From Rhodococcus sp. HM1 (lineage in GTDB: Bacteria; Actinomycetota; Actinomycetes; Mycobacteriales; Mycobacteriaceae): DNA of 64,000 nucleotides. The notes beneath the pieces are model-generated. The model ran no database searches and was not told the DNA's origin. It worked only from the letters and a program-made list of their open reading frames with translations. The stretch is taken from the NCBI RefSeq assembly GCF_023218075.1, contig NZ_JALPTB010000011.1, positions 54,545-118,544 of the forward strand, given 5' to 3'. Below, piece after piece: positions 8,967 to 18,356 of the stretch (its first letter is position 1; the number at the start of each line of letters is the position of its first letter). The translations under genes and the position numbers were made by a program.

Positions 8967-11312
8967 TCAGCCGCCTGCGCGAGCGCGGAGTTCGCGTCGA
9001 CGTGCCGAGCGCCGACCCCGCAGCCGCAGCCGACTGTAGGCGAACAGCGCGAGCACGACTCCGACCAGCACCAGCATCCCGATGTTGAACAGCCACGCCG
9101 ACGAGGTGTGCTGCCACAGCGCATCGGCCTCGGCCGTCGGATCCTTCGCGCGAAGGTCGACGGTCGAGGCCGATGCGGCGTATCCCCAGCGTGCCGAGAA
9201 CAGCCACGACAACTGTTCGAGCACGACGCGGCCGGTGATCGGGATCAGGCCCCCGCTCATCACCAGCTGCACCATCACCGCCACAACGAGCATCGGCATG
9301 ACCTGCTCACTCGACCGGGCCACCGCGGACAGGGCCAAGCCGAGGACGACGCACGAGCACGTGGTCAGCGCGATGTCCACCATCAGTTCCACGGCGCCGA
9401 CCGGAATCAGGGAGCCGGGGCCCGGAGCGCCCTTGCCGGCCATGACCACCAGCACCAATACGACGGACTGGACGATCGCCGCCGCACAGAACACCAGGAT
9501 CTTGGCCCACAGATAAGCGGAGGGTTGCAGTCCCGCGGCGCGTTCCCGGAAGTAGATCTGCCGTTCGCCGACGAGATCGCGCACCGTCAGCGACAGGCCC
9601 ATGAAGCAGGCGCCGAGGATCAGCAGGATGAGGATGAACGACAGCTCTCCGGGTTCTTCGCCGGGGGACGGGAATCCGAAACCGTCGTCGCCCGGCACGA
9701 GAATCGTCAGGCCACCGAGGACGAACGGCAGCACCGACAGGAAGATCAGATATCCGCGGTCCGCGCGGATCAGTCGCAGCTGCCGCCGCGCCACCGTGCC
9801 GAGCTGCTTCGTCCGCGACGTCTGGGCCGGTTGCGGCAGCGGACCGGGCTCGGTCGCCGGTGGCTGCTCGACCAGGGTGCTGCGCGCCAGGTGATCGGCG
9901 TACACGGCGTCGGGTTCGGCCGCGACCCGGGCGAAGATCTCCGCCCAGTCGGTACTGCCCAGCGCCGAACCCACCTGCGCGGGCGGGCCGACGTAGGCGG
10001 TCTTGCCGCCTGGTGCCAGGAGCAGCACCTGATCGCACATCTCCAGATAGGACAGCGAATGCGTGATCACGAGGATCACCCGGCCCAGGTCCGCGAGGCG
10101 CCGCAGGGTGGCCATGATCTGCCGGTCCAGGGCCGGGTCCAGCCCGGACGTGGGCTCGTCGAGGATCAGCAGTGACGGACCGGTGAGCAGCTCCAGGGCC
10201 ACCGACGCCCGCTTGCGCTGCCCGCCGGACAGATGATCGACACGGGTGTCGGCGTGCTCGGTGAGCTGCAGCTCCGCCAGCACATTCGCAATGGCCTCGT
10301 CCCGGTCCGAACGCGTCGTGTCCGGCGGCAGCCGCAGTTCCGCCGCATAGCCGAGTGCCTGCCGCACGGTGAGCTGCCGGTGCACCACGTCGTCCTGCGG
10401 GACGAGTCCGATCCGCGACCGCAACGCCTCGTACTCCGAGTGCACGTCGTGGCCCTCGAATTCGACGACACCGTCGGTCGGGCCGGTGGTTCCGGAAATG
10501 ATCCTCGCGACCGTCGACTTGCCCGCCCCGGACGGGCCGATCACGGCGGTGAGCGTACCGAGCGGGGCGGACAGGCTGACGTCGTCCAGAAGTCGCTGCC
10601 CACCGGAGATCGTCAGACCGACGCCGTGCACACGCAGCCCGACCGTGGGTGACGGCTCCTCCTGCCGTGGCACGAGGCGATCGCCGTGCACCACCAGATC
10701 GGTGTTGCCGATGGTGACGACGTCGCCGTCGCGCAGGGGTGTGCGGGTCACCGCTTTCCCGTCGACGTACGTGCCGTTGACGCTGCCCAGATCCTCGATC
10801 TCGAGGCCCGACGGGCCGGTGTGCAACGCCGCATGGACGCGGGAGACGAGGACGTCGTTCACGACGATGTCGCAGGTCCGGTCGCGTCCGATCGAACGTG
10901 CGCCGGCTTCCAGGGGGCGTCGCTTGCGGCGCGGTGCGGGCCGCATATCGTCGGCGCGCATCGTCCGCCACTGCTCGATCATGCCCTTCCGGGTCCGTGT
11001 CGCGGACGGGTCGGCCACGCTGATCTTCAGCGACGGCGCGGTGAAGGGACCGCCGCAGCGCACCACGACGGAGTCGGTCACCGCGATCCGATCCACGCGG
11101 TGGCCGTCGACGAACGTGCCGTTCTTGCTGTCCGAGTCCGTGACGTACCAGCCGTCGTCCCACAGCACGCGGGCATGCTCGCGGGAGACCATCGGATCGG
11201 CGATCGTGATGTCCATTGCCTCGTCCCGGCCGATCCGCACCTGGTCGGGCGCGTCCACGACGGTGCGGCCGCCCTCCCACTCGATCACTACCCGGCCGTT
11301 TCCGATGTCCAT
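8967..11312 (-). CDS. FHA-FHA-ABC exporter (Rv1747-like)
   Basis: A 781-residue protein with two forkhead-associated domains (~20-90 with IGRDEAMDI and VSREHARV; ~125-210 with IGRDRTCDI, VSRVHAAL and GSVNGTYVDG). An ATPase domain follows (~215-430) with Walker A GPSGAGKST, signature LSGGQRKR and Walker B LLILDEPTSGLD. The C-terminal ABC-2 membrane domain (~510-770) has about six helices. This is the architecture of mycobacterial Rv1747, which is regulated by phosphothreonine binding to its FHA domains after Ser/Thr kinase action and is linked to export of cell-wall (lipo)glycans. No kinase gene is adjacent. GGGAGG precedes the ATG. Confidence 0.92.
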   Translation of the reverse strand: MDIGNGRVVIEWEGGRTVVDAPDQVRIGRDEAMDITIADPMVSREHARVLWDDGWYVTDSDSKNGTFVDGHRVDRIAVTDSVVVRCGGPFTAPSLKISVADPSATRTRKGMIEQWRTMRADDMRPAPRRKRRPLEAGARSIGRDRTCDIVVNDVLVSRVHAALHTGPSGLEIEDLGSVNGTYVDGKAVTRTPLRDGDVVTIGNTDLVVHGDRLVPRQEEPSPTVGLRVHGVGLTISGGQRLLDDVSLSAPLGTLTAVIGPSGAGKSTVARIISGTTGPTDGVVEFEGHDVHSEYEALRSRIGLVPQDDVVHRQLTVRQALGYAAELRLPPDTTRSDRDEAIANVLAELQLTEHADTRVDHLSGGQRKRASVALELLTGPSLLILDEPTSGLDPALDRQIMATLRRLADLGRVILVITHSLSYLEMCDQVLLLAPGGKTAYVGPPAQVGSALGSTDWAEIFARVAAEPDAVYADHLARSTLVEQPPATEPGPLPQPAQTSRTKQLGTVARRQLRLIRADRGYLIFLSVLPFVLGGLTILVPGDDGFGFPSPGEEPGELSFILILLILGACFMGLSLTVRDLVGERQIYFRERAAGLQPSAYLWAKILVFCAAAIVQSVVLVLVVMAGKGAPGPGSLIPVGAVELMVDIALTTCSCVVLGLALSAVARSSEQVMPMLVVAVMVQLVMSGGLIPITGRVVLEQLSWLFSARWGYAASASTVDLRAKDPTAEADALWQHTSSAWLFNIGMLVLVGVVLALFAYSRLRLRGRRSARRRELRARAGG

Positions 11313-11328
11313 CGCGTCGGCCTCCCGT

Positions 11329-12309
11329 TCAGTTGTCGGGACGCAGCACCAGGCGGGTGCCGCGCGCCTCTCCGGCCTCGAGGCGGCGGTGGGCCTCGCC
11401 GGCGGCGCTCAGCGGTAGCTCCTCGATGTGCCGGGGGCGCAGCACCCCGTCGGCGAGCAACGTGGTGACGTGCCGTGCGGCTTCGGCCAGCTCGTCGGTG
11501 GTGGCGTTGCTGATCGCGAAGCCGAGCAGACTGCGGTCGCGGGGGTACAGATCGCCTGCCCGGCACTCGAGTTTCCGGTCCATCCCGGCCATCACCACGA
11601 TCCGGCCACGCAGCGCGAGCAGCTCCAGGGCGTCGGAGAGATCGAGCCGGCCGGACGTGTCGACGAGCACGTCGACACCGTTCGGAGCGGCGGCGCACAG
11701 TTGCTCGATCAGGTCGGGAGCCGCATAGTCGAACACCTGCGCCGCGCCCGCCGAACGGCACCATTCGTGGTCCTGCGCGCGCGCCGACGCCAGGACGCTC
11801 GCACCGGAGCGCGCAGCCATGGCGGTCAACGCCGAGCCCACATGCCCGGCGCCGCCGGCGACGAACACCGTGTCGACCGCCCGCAGACCGGCATGGGTGT
11901 ACAGGGCGAGATGCGCGGTCGCCGCGGGGTGCGCGACCGCGACCGCGACGACCGGATCCACCCCTTCGGGCAGCGAATACACCCGTTCGACCGGAGCGGT
12001 CGTGTATTCCGAGGTCGGGCCCTGCCGGCCGTCGTGCCCCAGGCTGTTGCACCACACGCGGTCGCCGATGTTCGGGGCCGTCACGTCGGCGCCCCGGTCG
12101 ACGACGGTGCCGACCACGTCACGGCCGATCACGAACGGGAACGTCACCTCGGTTCGGAATCGTCCGGACCGGACGAAGGTGTCGACGTTGTCGACCGCGA
12201 CCGCCTCGACCCGCAGGAGCACATCACCGGGGCCGCATCGCGGAACGGGCAACAGGCCGTAGCGAATCGCGTCGACGCCGCCGAGCGATTCGACGTAGGC
12301 CGCGTGCAT
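11329..12309 (-). CDS. Zinc-independent quinone oxidoreductase-like MDR protein
   Basis: A 326-residue medium-chain dehydrogenase/reductase. It has a GroES-like N-terminal domain (HAAYVESLGGVDAIRYG) and an NAD(P)-binding Rossmann motif VFVAGGAGHVGSALTAMAA. The Cys/His zinc ligands of true alcohol dehydrogenases are absent, which fits the quinone-reductase/enoyl-reductase branch. It ends LRPDN, 17 bp from the FHA/ABC start on the same strand, so the two could be cotranscribed. ATG 12309 is chosen; an in-frame GTG six codons upstream is possible. The substrate is unknown. Confidence 0.8.
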   Translation of the reverse strand: MHAAYVESLGGVDAIRYGLLPVPRCGPGDVLLRVEAVAVDNVDTFVRSGRFRTEVTFPFVIGRDVVGTVVDRGADVTAPNIGDRVWCNSLGHDGRQGPTSEYTTAPVERVYSLPEGVDPVVAVAVAHPAATAHLALYTHAGLRAVDTVFVAGGAGHVGSALTAMAARSGASVLASARAQDHEWCRSAGAAQVFDYAAPDLIEQLCAAAPNGVDVLVDTSGRLDLSDALELLALRGRIVVMAGMDRKLECRAGDLYPRDRSLLGFAISNATTDELAEAARHVTTLLADGVLRPRHIEELPLSAAGEAHRRLEAGEARGTRLVLRPDN

Positions 12310-12418
12310 GTGTTCCGGGGCGGGCACGAATCCGATGGTACCGACCGGGCCGGTCCTCTCCGGGTGGTTCGCGAGGGTTCGCGGGCGCCCGATCCGGGCG
12401 CGGCGGGATACTCGGACC

Positions 12419-13009
12419 GTGACCGCTCCGCTGTTCGCCGCCGAGCCCCTGGCCGGGATCGCCCTGGTCGTGGCGCTGGCAGCGTGGATCGTCTCCGAGG
12501 TTCTCATCGGGCGGCGGCATCCGCCGTCCGGGACGAACCCGGTCGGCCGCGGAATCGGTGTCGCCGTCGGGCTGGGCCTGGTCGCCGTCTACGTCGGCGG
12601 TCCCGTTCTGAGCCTGACCGTCACGGAAACGACGATCACCACCGCGCAGCTGCTCCTTTTCGTTGCCGGACTGGCGATTGCGTTGGCGGGGCAGGGATTC
12701 CGGCTGCGCGCGGTGCGGGAACTCGGTGCGTCGTTCACCTTCGAACTGCAGACGGTCGCGGGTCAGCGGGTGATCGACACCGGGCCGTACGCGCGGATCC
12801 GGCATCCGTCGTACACGGGAGCTCTGATCTGTGCGCTGGGATTCACTCTCGCATATACGAATTGGCTGGCGCCCCTCACGGTGCTCGCGCTGGCCGCCGC
12901 CTATGTGGTGCGGATACCGGCGGAGGAACGCATGCTCGTCGACGCGCTCGGCGACCCCTACCGCCGCTACATCGCCTGCACGTGGCGGCTGATTCCGCAC
13001 GTGCTCTGA
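12419..13009 (+). CDS. Isoprenylcysteine carboxyl methyltransferase-family membrane protein
   Basis: A 196-residue protein with an N-terminal helix, two or three central helices, and the conserved C-terminal block GPYARIRHPSYTGALI followed by EERMLVDALGDPYRRY. This is the SAM-binding signature of the ICMT/PEMT-type family. Bacterial members methylate varied lipophilic substrates; the target here is unknown. The start is GTG 12419, before the first hydrophobic segment. It is divergent from the oxidoreductase, and its stop codon abuts that of the convergent TetR gene. Confidence 0.78.
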   Translation: MTAPLFAAEPLAGIALVVALAAWIVSEVLIGRRHPPSGTNPVGRGIGVAVGLGLVAVYVGGPVLSLTVTETTITTAQLLLFVAGLAIALAGQGFRLRAVRELGASFTFELQTVAGQRVIDTGPYARIRHPSYTGALICALGFTLAYTNWLAPLTVLALAAAYVVRIPAEERMLVDALGDPYRRYIACTWRLIPHVL

Positions 13010-13651
13010 TCACGGTGGGCAGAGCGCGGCCACGACCGTTCGCGCCACCCAGTCCGCATACCGGTCGAGTGTCCAACCCCGTTCGAGGACCAGTCGCTCG
13101 TAGGTGTCGATCGCCAGATAGTTCCACAGAACATCGCGAACCTCGTCGAGGTCGACGCCGGCACGAAGCTGTCCGGTGGCCAGGAAGTGCCCCCCGAGCA
13201 TCGTCGCTGCGGTCAGTCCCTCCTCGCTCAGTTGCCGCCACACCGGGGTGAGCGAGTCGTCCACGTGCCGTCCGTCGCGAATGAGGATCTGCACCTTCGC
13301 CGATCGTTGCTGCCGGCGGGCCAGGGCGTGGACGAATATCTCGATCTTGCGGCGCACGTCCGGTTCGGCGAACATCGCCTGCTGCTCCGGACGTTCGGCG
13401 ACCGGCACCGGTTCGTCGTCACCGGCGATCACGAAGTCGAAGACCGCTTTCGCCAGCGCCGCCTTGCTGCCGAAACTCTTGTACAGGCCTTTGACCGAGA
13501 CACCCGCCCGGTCCGCGATCCCGGCGAGGGTGGTGGCCCGAAAGCCGTCGCGTTCGAACAACTCTTTCGCGGCCACGACCACGGCGCGACGTCGCGCGCG
13601 GGCCTGTTCCTGCCTGCCGGAGGAGTCGTATCGCCTCTTGACTTCGGCCAT
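13010..13651 (-). CDS. TetR-family transcriptional regulator
   Basis: A 213-residue repressor with an N-terminal helix-turn-helix (VVVAAKELFERDGFRATTLAGIADRAGVSVKGLYKSFGSKAAL) and a helical ligand-binding C-terminal half. The start is ATG 13651; a GTG directly before it is equally possible. An inverted repeat just upstream of the start (13676-13701) is a candidate self-operator. The ligand and other targets are unknown; the closest divergent gene encodes a hemerythrin-domain protein. Confidence 0.88.
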   Translation of the reverse strand: MAEVKRRYDSSGRQEQARARRRAVVVAAKELFERDGFRATTLAGIADRAGVSVKGLYKSFGSKAALAKAVFDFVIAGDDEPVPVAERPEQQAMFAEPDVRRKIEIFVHALARRQQRSAKVQILIRDGRHVDDSLTPVWRQLSEEGLTAATMLGGHFLATGQLRAGVDLDEVRDVLWNYLAIDTYERLVLERGWTLDRYADWVARTVVAALCPP

Positions 13652-13675
13652 CACCGCTCCGATAATTTGGGTACA

Positions 13676-13701
13676 ACCTGATTGAACTCAATGTATCAGG
13701 T
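13676..13701. promoter_or_regulatory. Candidate TetR operator
   Basis: A perfect 7-bp inverted repeat, ACCTGAT-N12-ATCAGGT, lies 25 bp upstream of the TetR start codon in an AT-rich patch. Size, symmetry and place fit a TetR autoregulatory operator. Confidence 0.5.
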
Positions 13702-13841
13702 CCGCCACCGCGAACTCCGCCACCGCATCCCTGAACATCGGAGCAATCTGTCGAACCCTTGCACAAGAGTCGTAATCCGTTGTGCGGCAGAAGGATTCCG
13801 TGAATTCGAGGGGCTGAGCGGACGAAGGGAAGGAGAGGGCC

Positions 13842-14618
13842 ATGGGCATGGAGCGTCATGAGCCCGCCGATACCCGAAGCATGGGGATCGTCCACAGCGC
13901 TCTGCGTCGCGATCTGGAACGAACCCGGCTGGTACTGGTGTCCGAATCACCACCCGACGAGCGACGCCGACGAGAGCTCGCCGACCACATCGTGTGGATG
14001 ATGCGTGCCCTGCACTTGCACCACACCGCCGAGGATGCCGGACTGTGGCCGCTGATCCGGGCCAGGAATCCCTCCGCGAGTGCACTGCTCGACGAGATGG
14101 CGACCGACCATCGGCGGATCGCGCCCGCGATCACCGCTCTGGAGGAAGCTGCCCGGGCCTACCGCGTAGATGCGGGCGCGCGGGAACGGTTGCTCGGCGC
14201 GCTGGCCGGGCTCAACGAGGTCCTGTTGCCGCACCTTCGGCGTGAAGAACTCGAGATGATGCCGGTCGTCGGCGCCACCCTCACCACAGCCGAGTACCTC
14301 GCCGTCGAGAACGAGTACTTCGTCAAACCGAAGGGCATCGTCGAGCTGGGAGCCGAAGGACCCTGGATCGTCGACGGCGCCACCCCGGAGGACCGCGATG
14401 TGATCCTGCACGTCATCCCCGCCGTCCCGCGCTTCGTTCTCATGCAGACCTTCGGCCGGAGATACCGCCGCAAGGCCGCGAGGTTGTGGAGCGATGGACC
14501 GGCGGCGGCTGTACGCCCGCTGAAGGTCTCACCGGGGCGGGACGATGTCGCTTCGGTGGAGCCGAGCCCCCTGCGGGACGGAACCGGCCGGATCGGCAGC
14601 CGAAATCTCGCCGATTAG
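13842..14618 (+). CDS. Hemerythrin HHE-domain protein
   Basis: A 258-residue cytosolic protein. Residues ~15-140 form a four-helix hemerythrin domain with candidate iron ligands His18, His60/His61 with Glu64, His90 and His131 with Glu135 (HLHHTAED, TDHRR and PHLRREE motifs). Such domains bind a diiron centre and sense or carry O2 or NO. The C-terminal ~115 residues carry a Pro- and Arg-rich tail with no known domain. AAGGAG sits 8 bp before ATG 13842. An inverted repeat GCACAA-N13-TTGTGC at 13761-13785 lies in the promoter region. Confidence 0.82.
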   Translation: MGMERHEPADTRSMGIVHSALRRDLERTRLVLVSESPPDERRRRELADHIVWMMRALHLHHTAEDAGLWPLIRARNPSASALLDEMATDHRRIAPAITALEEAARAYRVDAGARERLLGALAGLNEVLLPHLRREELEMMPVVGATLTTAEYLAVENEYFVKPKGIVELGAEGPWIVDGATPEDRDVILHVIPAVPRFVLMQTFGRRYRRKAARLWSDGPAAAVRPLKVSPGRDDVASVEPSPLRDGTGRIGSRNLAD

Positions 14619-14701
14619 TTCGATCAGTTCGATTGGATTGTGTCGGAAAGTGATTCGGACTCACCTCCACGTGGGGGAGCGGCGCCGCTACGCGGCGAAC
14701 C

Positions 14702-15406
14702 TTACCGGGCGTCTGTGCCCGGACCGTAGAGCCGCGCCACGTCGGGGGAGTCGAGCCACTTGGAGTAGGTGGGCGATTGCGGCCATCCCTCGGGGGAGTC
14801 CTGCCATTCCTCCTGCCGGCCCCACGGCAGGATGTCGAGCAGGGCGAAGGTGTAGCTGAGCTGTTCGGTGCCGCGGCCGGTGGTGTGCCAGGTGCGGTAG
14901 ACCTTGTCGCCGTCGCGGAGGAACACGTTGACTGCGAAGTCGCCGCCGGGCGGCGCGTCGACGTCGGCGCCGAACGAACTCTCCGAGGACGAGTACCAGT
15001 CCATCCTGTTGCCGACCTTGGCCTTGTAGGCCAGTGCCTCGTCGATGGGACCGTTGGTGACGATGACCATGCGGGCGTCGTAGTTGTCGAGGATGTCCAG
15101 CCGGGTCCACTGCGTGGAGAGGCTCGTGCATCCGCCGCACTGCCACTCCGCGCCGTCGGACCACATGTGGTGGTAGACGATGAGCTGCGAGCGGCCCTGG
15201 AACACGTCGACGAGGCGAATCGGGCCGTCCGGGCCGATCAGCGTGTAATCGGGCAGTTCGACCATCGGCAGCCTGCGGCGCTGCGCCGCGATGGCGTCGA
15301 GTTCACGGGTGGCGGCCTTCTCCCGTCTGCGCAGGTCGTCGAGCGCTTCCCGCCAGGTCTGCCGGTCGACGATCGGAGGTAGGGCACGGGCGGTCTGCTG
15401 GGTCAT
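14702..15406 (-). CDS. DUF899 thioredoxin-like protein
   Basis: A 234-residue protein typical of DUF899: an N-terminal helical segment, then the thioredoxin-fold-like core with LIVYHHMWSDG and a CGGCTS cysteine pair (CxxC) at the thioredoxin-like active site. It ends in the family DILPWGRQEEWQDSP block. Function is unknown; a redox role is inferred from the fold. GGGAGA lies upstream of ATG 15406. It is separated from the permease downstream end by a strong terminator. Confidence 0.82.
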   Translation of the reverse strand: MTQQTARALPPIVDRQTWREALDDLRRREKAATRELDAIAAQRRRLPMVELPDYTLIGPDGPIRLVDVFQGRSQLIVYHHMWSDGAEWQCGGCTSLSTQWTRLDILDNYDARMVIVTNGPIDEALAYKAKVGNRMDWYSSSESSFGADVDAPPGGDFAVNVFLRDGDKVYRTWHTTGRGTEQLSYTFALLDILPWGRQEEWQDSPEGWPQSPTYSKWLDSPDVARLYGPGTDAR

Positions 15407-15482
15407 GATCTCTCCCAGGGTCGAATGGATCCGTTCTCCTGTATCGACCGGGAAGCGGCCCGAAAGTCATCATCAACAGAAA

Positions 15483-15520
15483 CGGCGGGGGCGAGGAACC
15501 TGGTTCCTCGCCCCCGCCGG
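15483..15520. terminator. Strong terminator hairpin after the amino-acid permease
   Basis: A perfect 18-bp inverted repeat (15483-15500 with 15503-15520) with only two central unpaired bases. It sits 28 bp past the permease stop codon and upstream of the DUF899 start, insulating the two units. Confidence 0.8.
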
Positions 15521-15547
15521 TCACTTGGTAAAGGTGATCACGCGTCC

Positions 15548-16969
15548 TTACGGTTGGTGCTCCTGAACCTTTTCGGCCGCAGCGCGTCGCCGCGCCAGCA
15601 CCGTGCAGGTACCGGCGATCGTTGCGGTCAGAGCGCCGGTCGCGAGCAGCTGTGTGCGCGCGGCGGTGTCGAACAGCGCGAGCACCGCGATGCCGGCGAG
15701 CAGGCCGAGCGTCGCGTACGACAGGTACGGGAAGCCCCACATCTTCAGCGGCAGTGCATCCTCGGTGCCGTTGCGTCGTGCGCGACGACGGAGCACGATG
15801 TGCGAGACCGCGACGAACGTCCACAGCACCAGGATCGTGGAGCCGACGGCGTTGAGGAGCAGCGGCAGCACCCGGTCGGGGTAGAGAAAGTTCAGCCCGA
15901 CCGTGACGAAGCCGAACGCCACCGAAGCGAGCACCGCATTGCGGGGAACGCCGTTGGACGACAGTCGCCCGAAGACGGGATGCGCCGATCCTCGGTGCGA
16001 CAGCGAGAAGATCATCCGGGACGCGCTGAACAGCATCGCGTTGAGCGACGAGAGCAGCGCGACCACGACGATCACGGTCATCACCGCGGCGGCACCCGGG
16101 ACGGCCCCGGCCTGCAGCACGGCGACGAACGGACCGGTCGCGAGGTCCTCGGAGGTCCACGGCAGGATCGTCACCATCACGAGCACCGACCCGATGTAGA
16201 ACACGAGGATGCGCCACACCAGGGTGCGCACCGCGCGGCCCACGTTACGACGGGGATCGGCGGTCTCCGCGGCGGCGATCGCGATGATCTCGGTGCCACC
16301 GAACGCGAACACCACGATGAGCAGGCCGGCGGCGATACCGGCGATACCGGTGGGGGCGAACCCGCCGTGCGCCGTGAGGTTCGCGAAACCGGTCGTCTCG
16401 AACGTGGGCATCCACCCGGCGATCATCGCGACACCGATCACCAGGAACCCGAGGATCGCGGCGATCTTGATTGCGGCGAACCAGAATTCGACCTCGCCGA
16501 AGCGGCGCACGCCGACGAGGTTCACGCCCGTCAGCGCGACCATGTAGAACAGCGCGGACGCCCACTGGGGGATCCCGGGCAGTGCCACCGCGGTGATCGC
16601 GGCAGCGCCGGTGGCCTCCGCGGCGATCACGATGATGACCTGCACCCAGTACAACCACCCGATGGTCCGGCCCGCGACGGGACCCAGGGCGTTCTCGGTG
16701 TGTTCTGAGAAGGCGCCGCTGGCGGGGTTGGCCGCAGCCATCTCACCCATCATGCGCATCACGAACACGACGAGAACGGCCGCGACGAGGAACGAGATCA
16801 GGATCGCCGGGCCGGCGACGGCGATGCCCGCCCCCGACCCGACGAACAGGCCGGCCCCGATGGCGCCGCCGAGGCTCATCATGACGAGCTGGCGGGGCCT
16901 CATCGCGCGATGCAGACCGGCGGTGCTCTGGGCACCGGTCGTGGTCGCGGGAGCCAGGGTTTCAGTCAT
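15548..16969 (-). CDS. APC-family amino acid permease
   Basis: A 473-residue, 12-helix permease. It has the consensus first helix motif MSLGGAIGAGLFVGSG and the GAFSEHTENALGPVAG segment of the amino acid transporter (AAT) group, which includes GABA, proline and aromatic permeases. The exact substrate cannot be read. ATG 16969 (MTETLAP) overlaps the 3' end of the upstream dehydrogenase gene by 8 bp, so the two are translationally coupled. Import and deamination of the same amino acid is the natural inference. An alternative upstream start exists but lies deep inside the dehydrogenase gene. Confidence 0.87.
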   Translation of the reverse strand: MTETLAPATTTGAQSTAGLHRAMRPRQLVMMSLGGAIGAGLFVGSGAGIAVAGPAILISFLVAAVLVVFVMRMMGEMAAANPASGAFSEHTENALGPVAGRTIGWLYWVQVIIVIAAEATGAAAITAVALPGIPQWASALFYMVALTGVNLVGVRRFGEVEFWFAAIKIAAILGFLVIGVAMIAGWMPTFETTGFANLTAHGGFAPTGIAGIAAGLLIVVFAFGGTEIIAIAAAETADPRRNVGRAVRTLVWRILVFYIGSVLVMVTILPWTSEDLATGPFVAVLQAGAVPGAAAVMTVIVVVALLSSLNAMLFSASRMIFSLSHRGSAHPVFGRLSSNGVPRNAVLASVAFGFVTVGLNFLYPDRVLPLLLNAVGSTILVLWTFVAVSHIVLRRRARRNGTEDALPLKMWGFPYLSYATLGLLAGIAVLALFDTAARTQLLATGALTATIAGTCTVLARRRAAAEKVQEHQP

Positions 16970-18215
16970 CGATGCGCTCCCCGGCCGGAACCAGCTGGTC
17001 GAGTGCGATCTCGAAGGCCGTCGCGGCGAGTCCGGTGAGCTCGGCCGAACGGTCGTGGCACCGACGCAGGGCAGTCTCGATGGTGGTGGACACATCACCG
17101 AAGATCGCGGCGTCGGAGACCTCCACGTCGCCTTCCATGAGCTGGGCGAAGGCGCGGGCCATGCCGCAGTTGGCGATGAAGTCGGGGATCACGGCGACGG
17201 ACTTGTCGGCGTGCTCGTAGGTGGGGCCGTAGAAGATCTCGTCGTCGGCGAACGGGACGTTCGCGCCCGAGGCGATCGACTCGAGTCCCGCAGCGACCAT
17301 GCGGTCGACCTGCTCGCGGGTGACGAGTCGGCTTGCGGCGCAGGGCAGGAAGATCTCGGCTCCGAGATCCCAGATGCGGGCGTTCACCTCGTCGAAGGGG
17401 AGCATGCGGTCGCTGCGCAGGGCGTTGCCGTCGCGCTCGAGCAGCAGGGTGCGGACCTCGTCGAAGGAGAGCCCCTCGGGCTCGAGGATGCCGCCGTCGC
17501 GGTCGATGATGCCCACGATCGACGCGCCGGCCTGGGCGAGATAGTAGGCAGCGGCGGCGCCGACGTTGCCCCAGCCCTGCACCACCACGCGCTTGCCCGC
17601 CAGGTCGCTGCCCCGGTAGACGAGCTGGTGGTGACGGACCGACTCGGCGACGCCGTAACCGGTGATCAGATCGGCGACAGTGTATTTCGTGCTGGTGGCG
17701 GGGGTGAACCGCGCGTCCTCGACGACCTTCGCGACGCCGAGCCGCAGCTGGCCCACCCGCTGGATCCGCTGGCGCTCGTCCTTGCCGAAGTGACCGTTGA
17801 CGACGCCTTCCTGCGGGTGCCACAGTCCGTTGGCCTCGGTGAGCGGAACGACCTCGTTCATCTCGTCGACGTTGAGGTCGCCGCCGGTGCCGTAGTACGC
17901 CTGCAGCAGGGGAGTGACCGCCGCGAACCAACGGCGCAGCACGCCTTCCTTGCGCGGGTCGGACGGATCGAAATCGATGCCGGACTTGGCGCCACCGATC
18001 GCGGGTCCGGAGACGGTGAACTTGATCTCCATGGTCTTCGCCAGCGACTCCACCTCGCGCCGGTCGAGACCGCGGCGCATGCGGGTGCCGCCGCCCGCTG
18101 CGCCGCCCCGCAGCGAGTTGATGACGACCCAGCCCCGGGCGGTGGTCTCGGTGTCGTGCCACTCGAAGACGATCTCGGGGGCTTTTTCTTCGAATCGGGT
18201 CAGCAGGTTCTTCAT
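16962..18215 (-). CDS. Glu/Leu/Phe/Val-type amino acid dehydrogenase
   Basis: A 417-residue NAD(P)-dependent amino acid dehydrogenase, oxidatively deaminating an amino acid to its 2-oxo acid. The substrate domain shows Lys65 (carboxylate) and catalytic Lys77 in GPAIGGAKSGIDFDP. The Rossmann domain carries VVVQGWGNVGAAAAYYLAQA. In hexameric glutamate dehydrogenases the residue before the GG-x-R motif is a Lys that binds the glutamate side chain; leucine dehydrogenases have Leu there. Here it is Gly41 (GGGTRM), so glutamate is an unlikely substrate. Divergent hppD and an upstream Lrp gene suggest aromatic or branched substrates, by inference. ATG 18215 is the homologous start. Confidence 0.85.
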   Translation of the reverse strand: MKNLLTRFEEKAPEIVFEWHDTETTARGWVVINSLRGGAAGGGTRMRRGLDRREVESLAKTMEIKFTVSGPAIGGAKSGIDFDPSDPRKEGVLRRWFAAVTPLLQAYYGTGGDLNVDEMNEVVPLTEANGLWHPQEGVVNGHFGKDERQRIQRVGQLRLGVAKVVEDARFTPATSTKYTVADLITGYGVAESVRHHQLVYRGSDLAGKRVVVQGWGNVGAAAAYYLAQAGASIVGIIDRDGGILEPEGLSFDEVRTLLLERDGNALRSDRMLPFDEVNARIWDLGAEIFLPCAASRLVTREQVDRMVAAGLESIASGANVPFADDEIFYGPTYEHADKSVAVIPDFIANCGMARAFAQLMEGDVEVSDAAIFGDVSTTIETALRRCHDRSAELTGLAATAFEIALDQLVPAGERIDD

Positions 18216-18356
18216 GGCGAACGACTGTGACGGCAGTAACAAATGCTGCGCAACTGTGCCTCGGAGAACTGTACAGCGTGCGGAGGGTCCGGATGCCCGA
18301 AGCGCTTTTTTCTGTGCAATCCGGCTAGTCGGAACGGGATTGTGGACGTGATCGGC

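Noticed and set aside
14682..14697. CGCCGC-TAC-GCGGCG mini-hairpin between the hemerythrin and DUF899 genes
   Set aside because: A 6-bp stem is common by chance in DNA this GC-rich; too weak to call a terminator.
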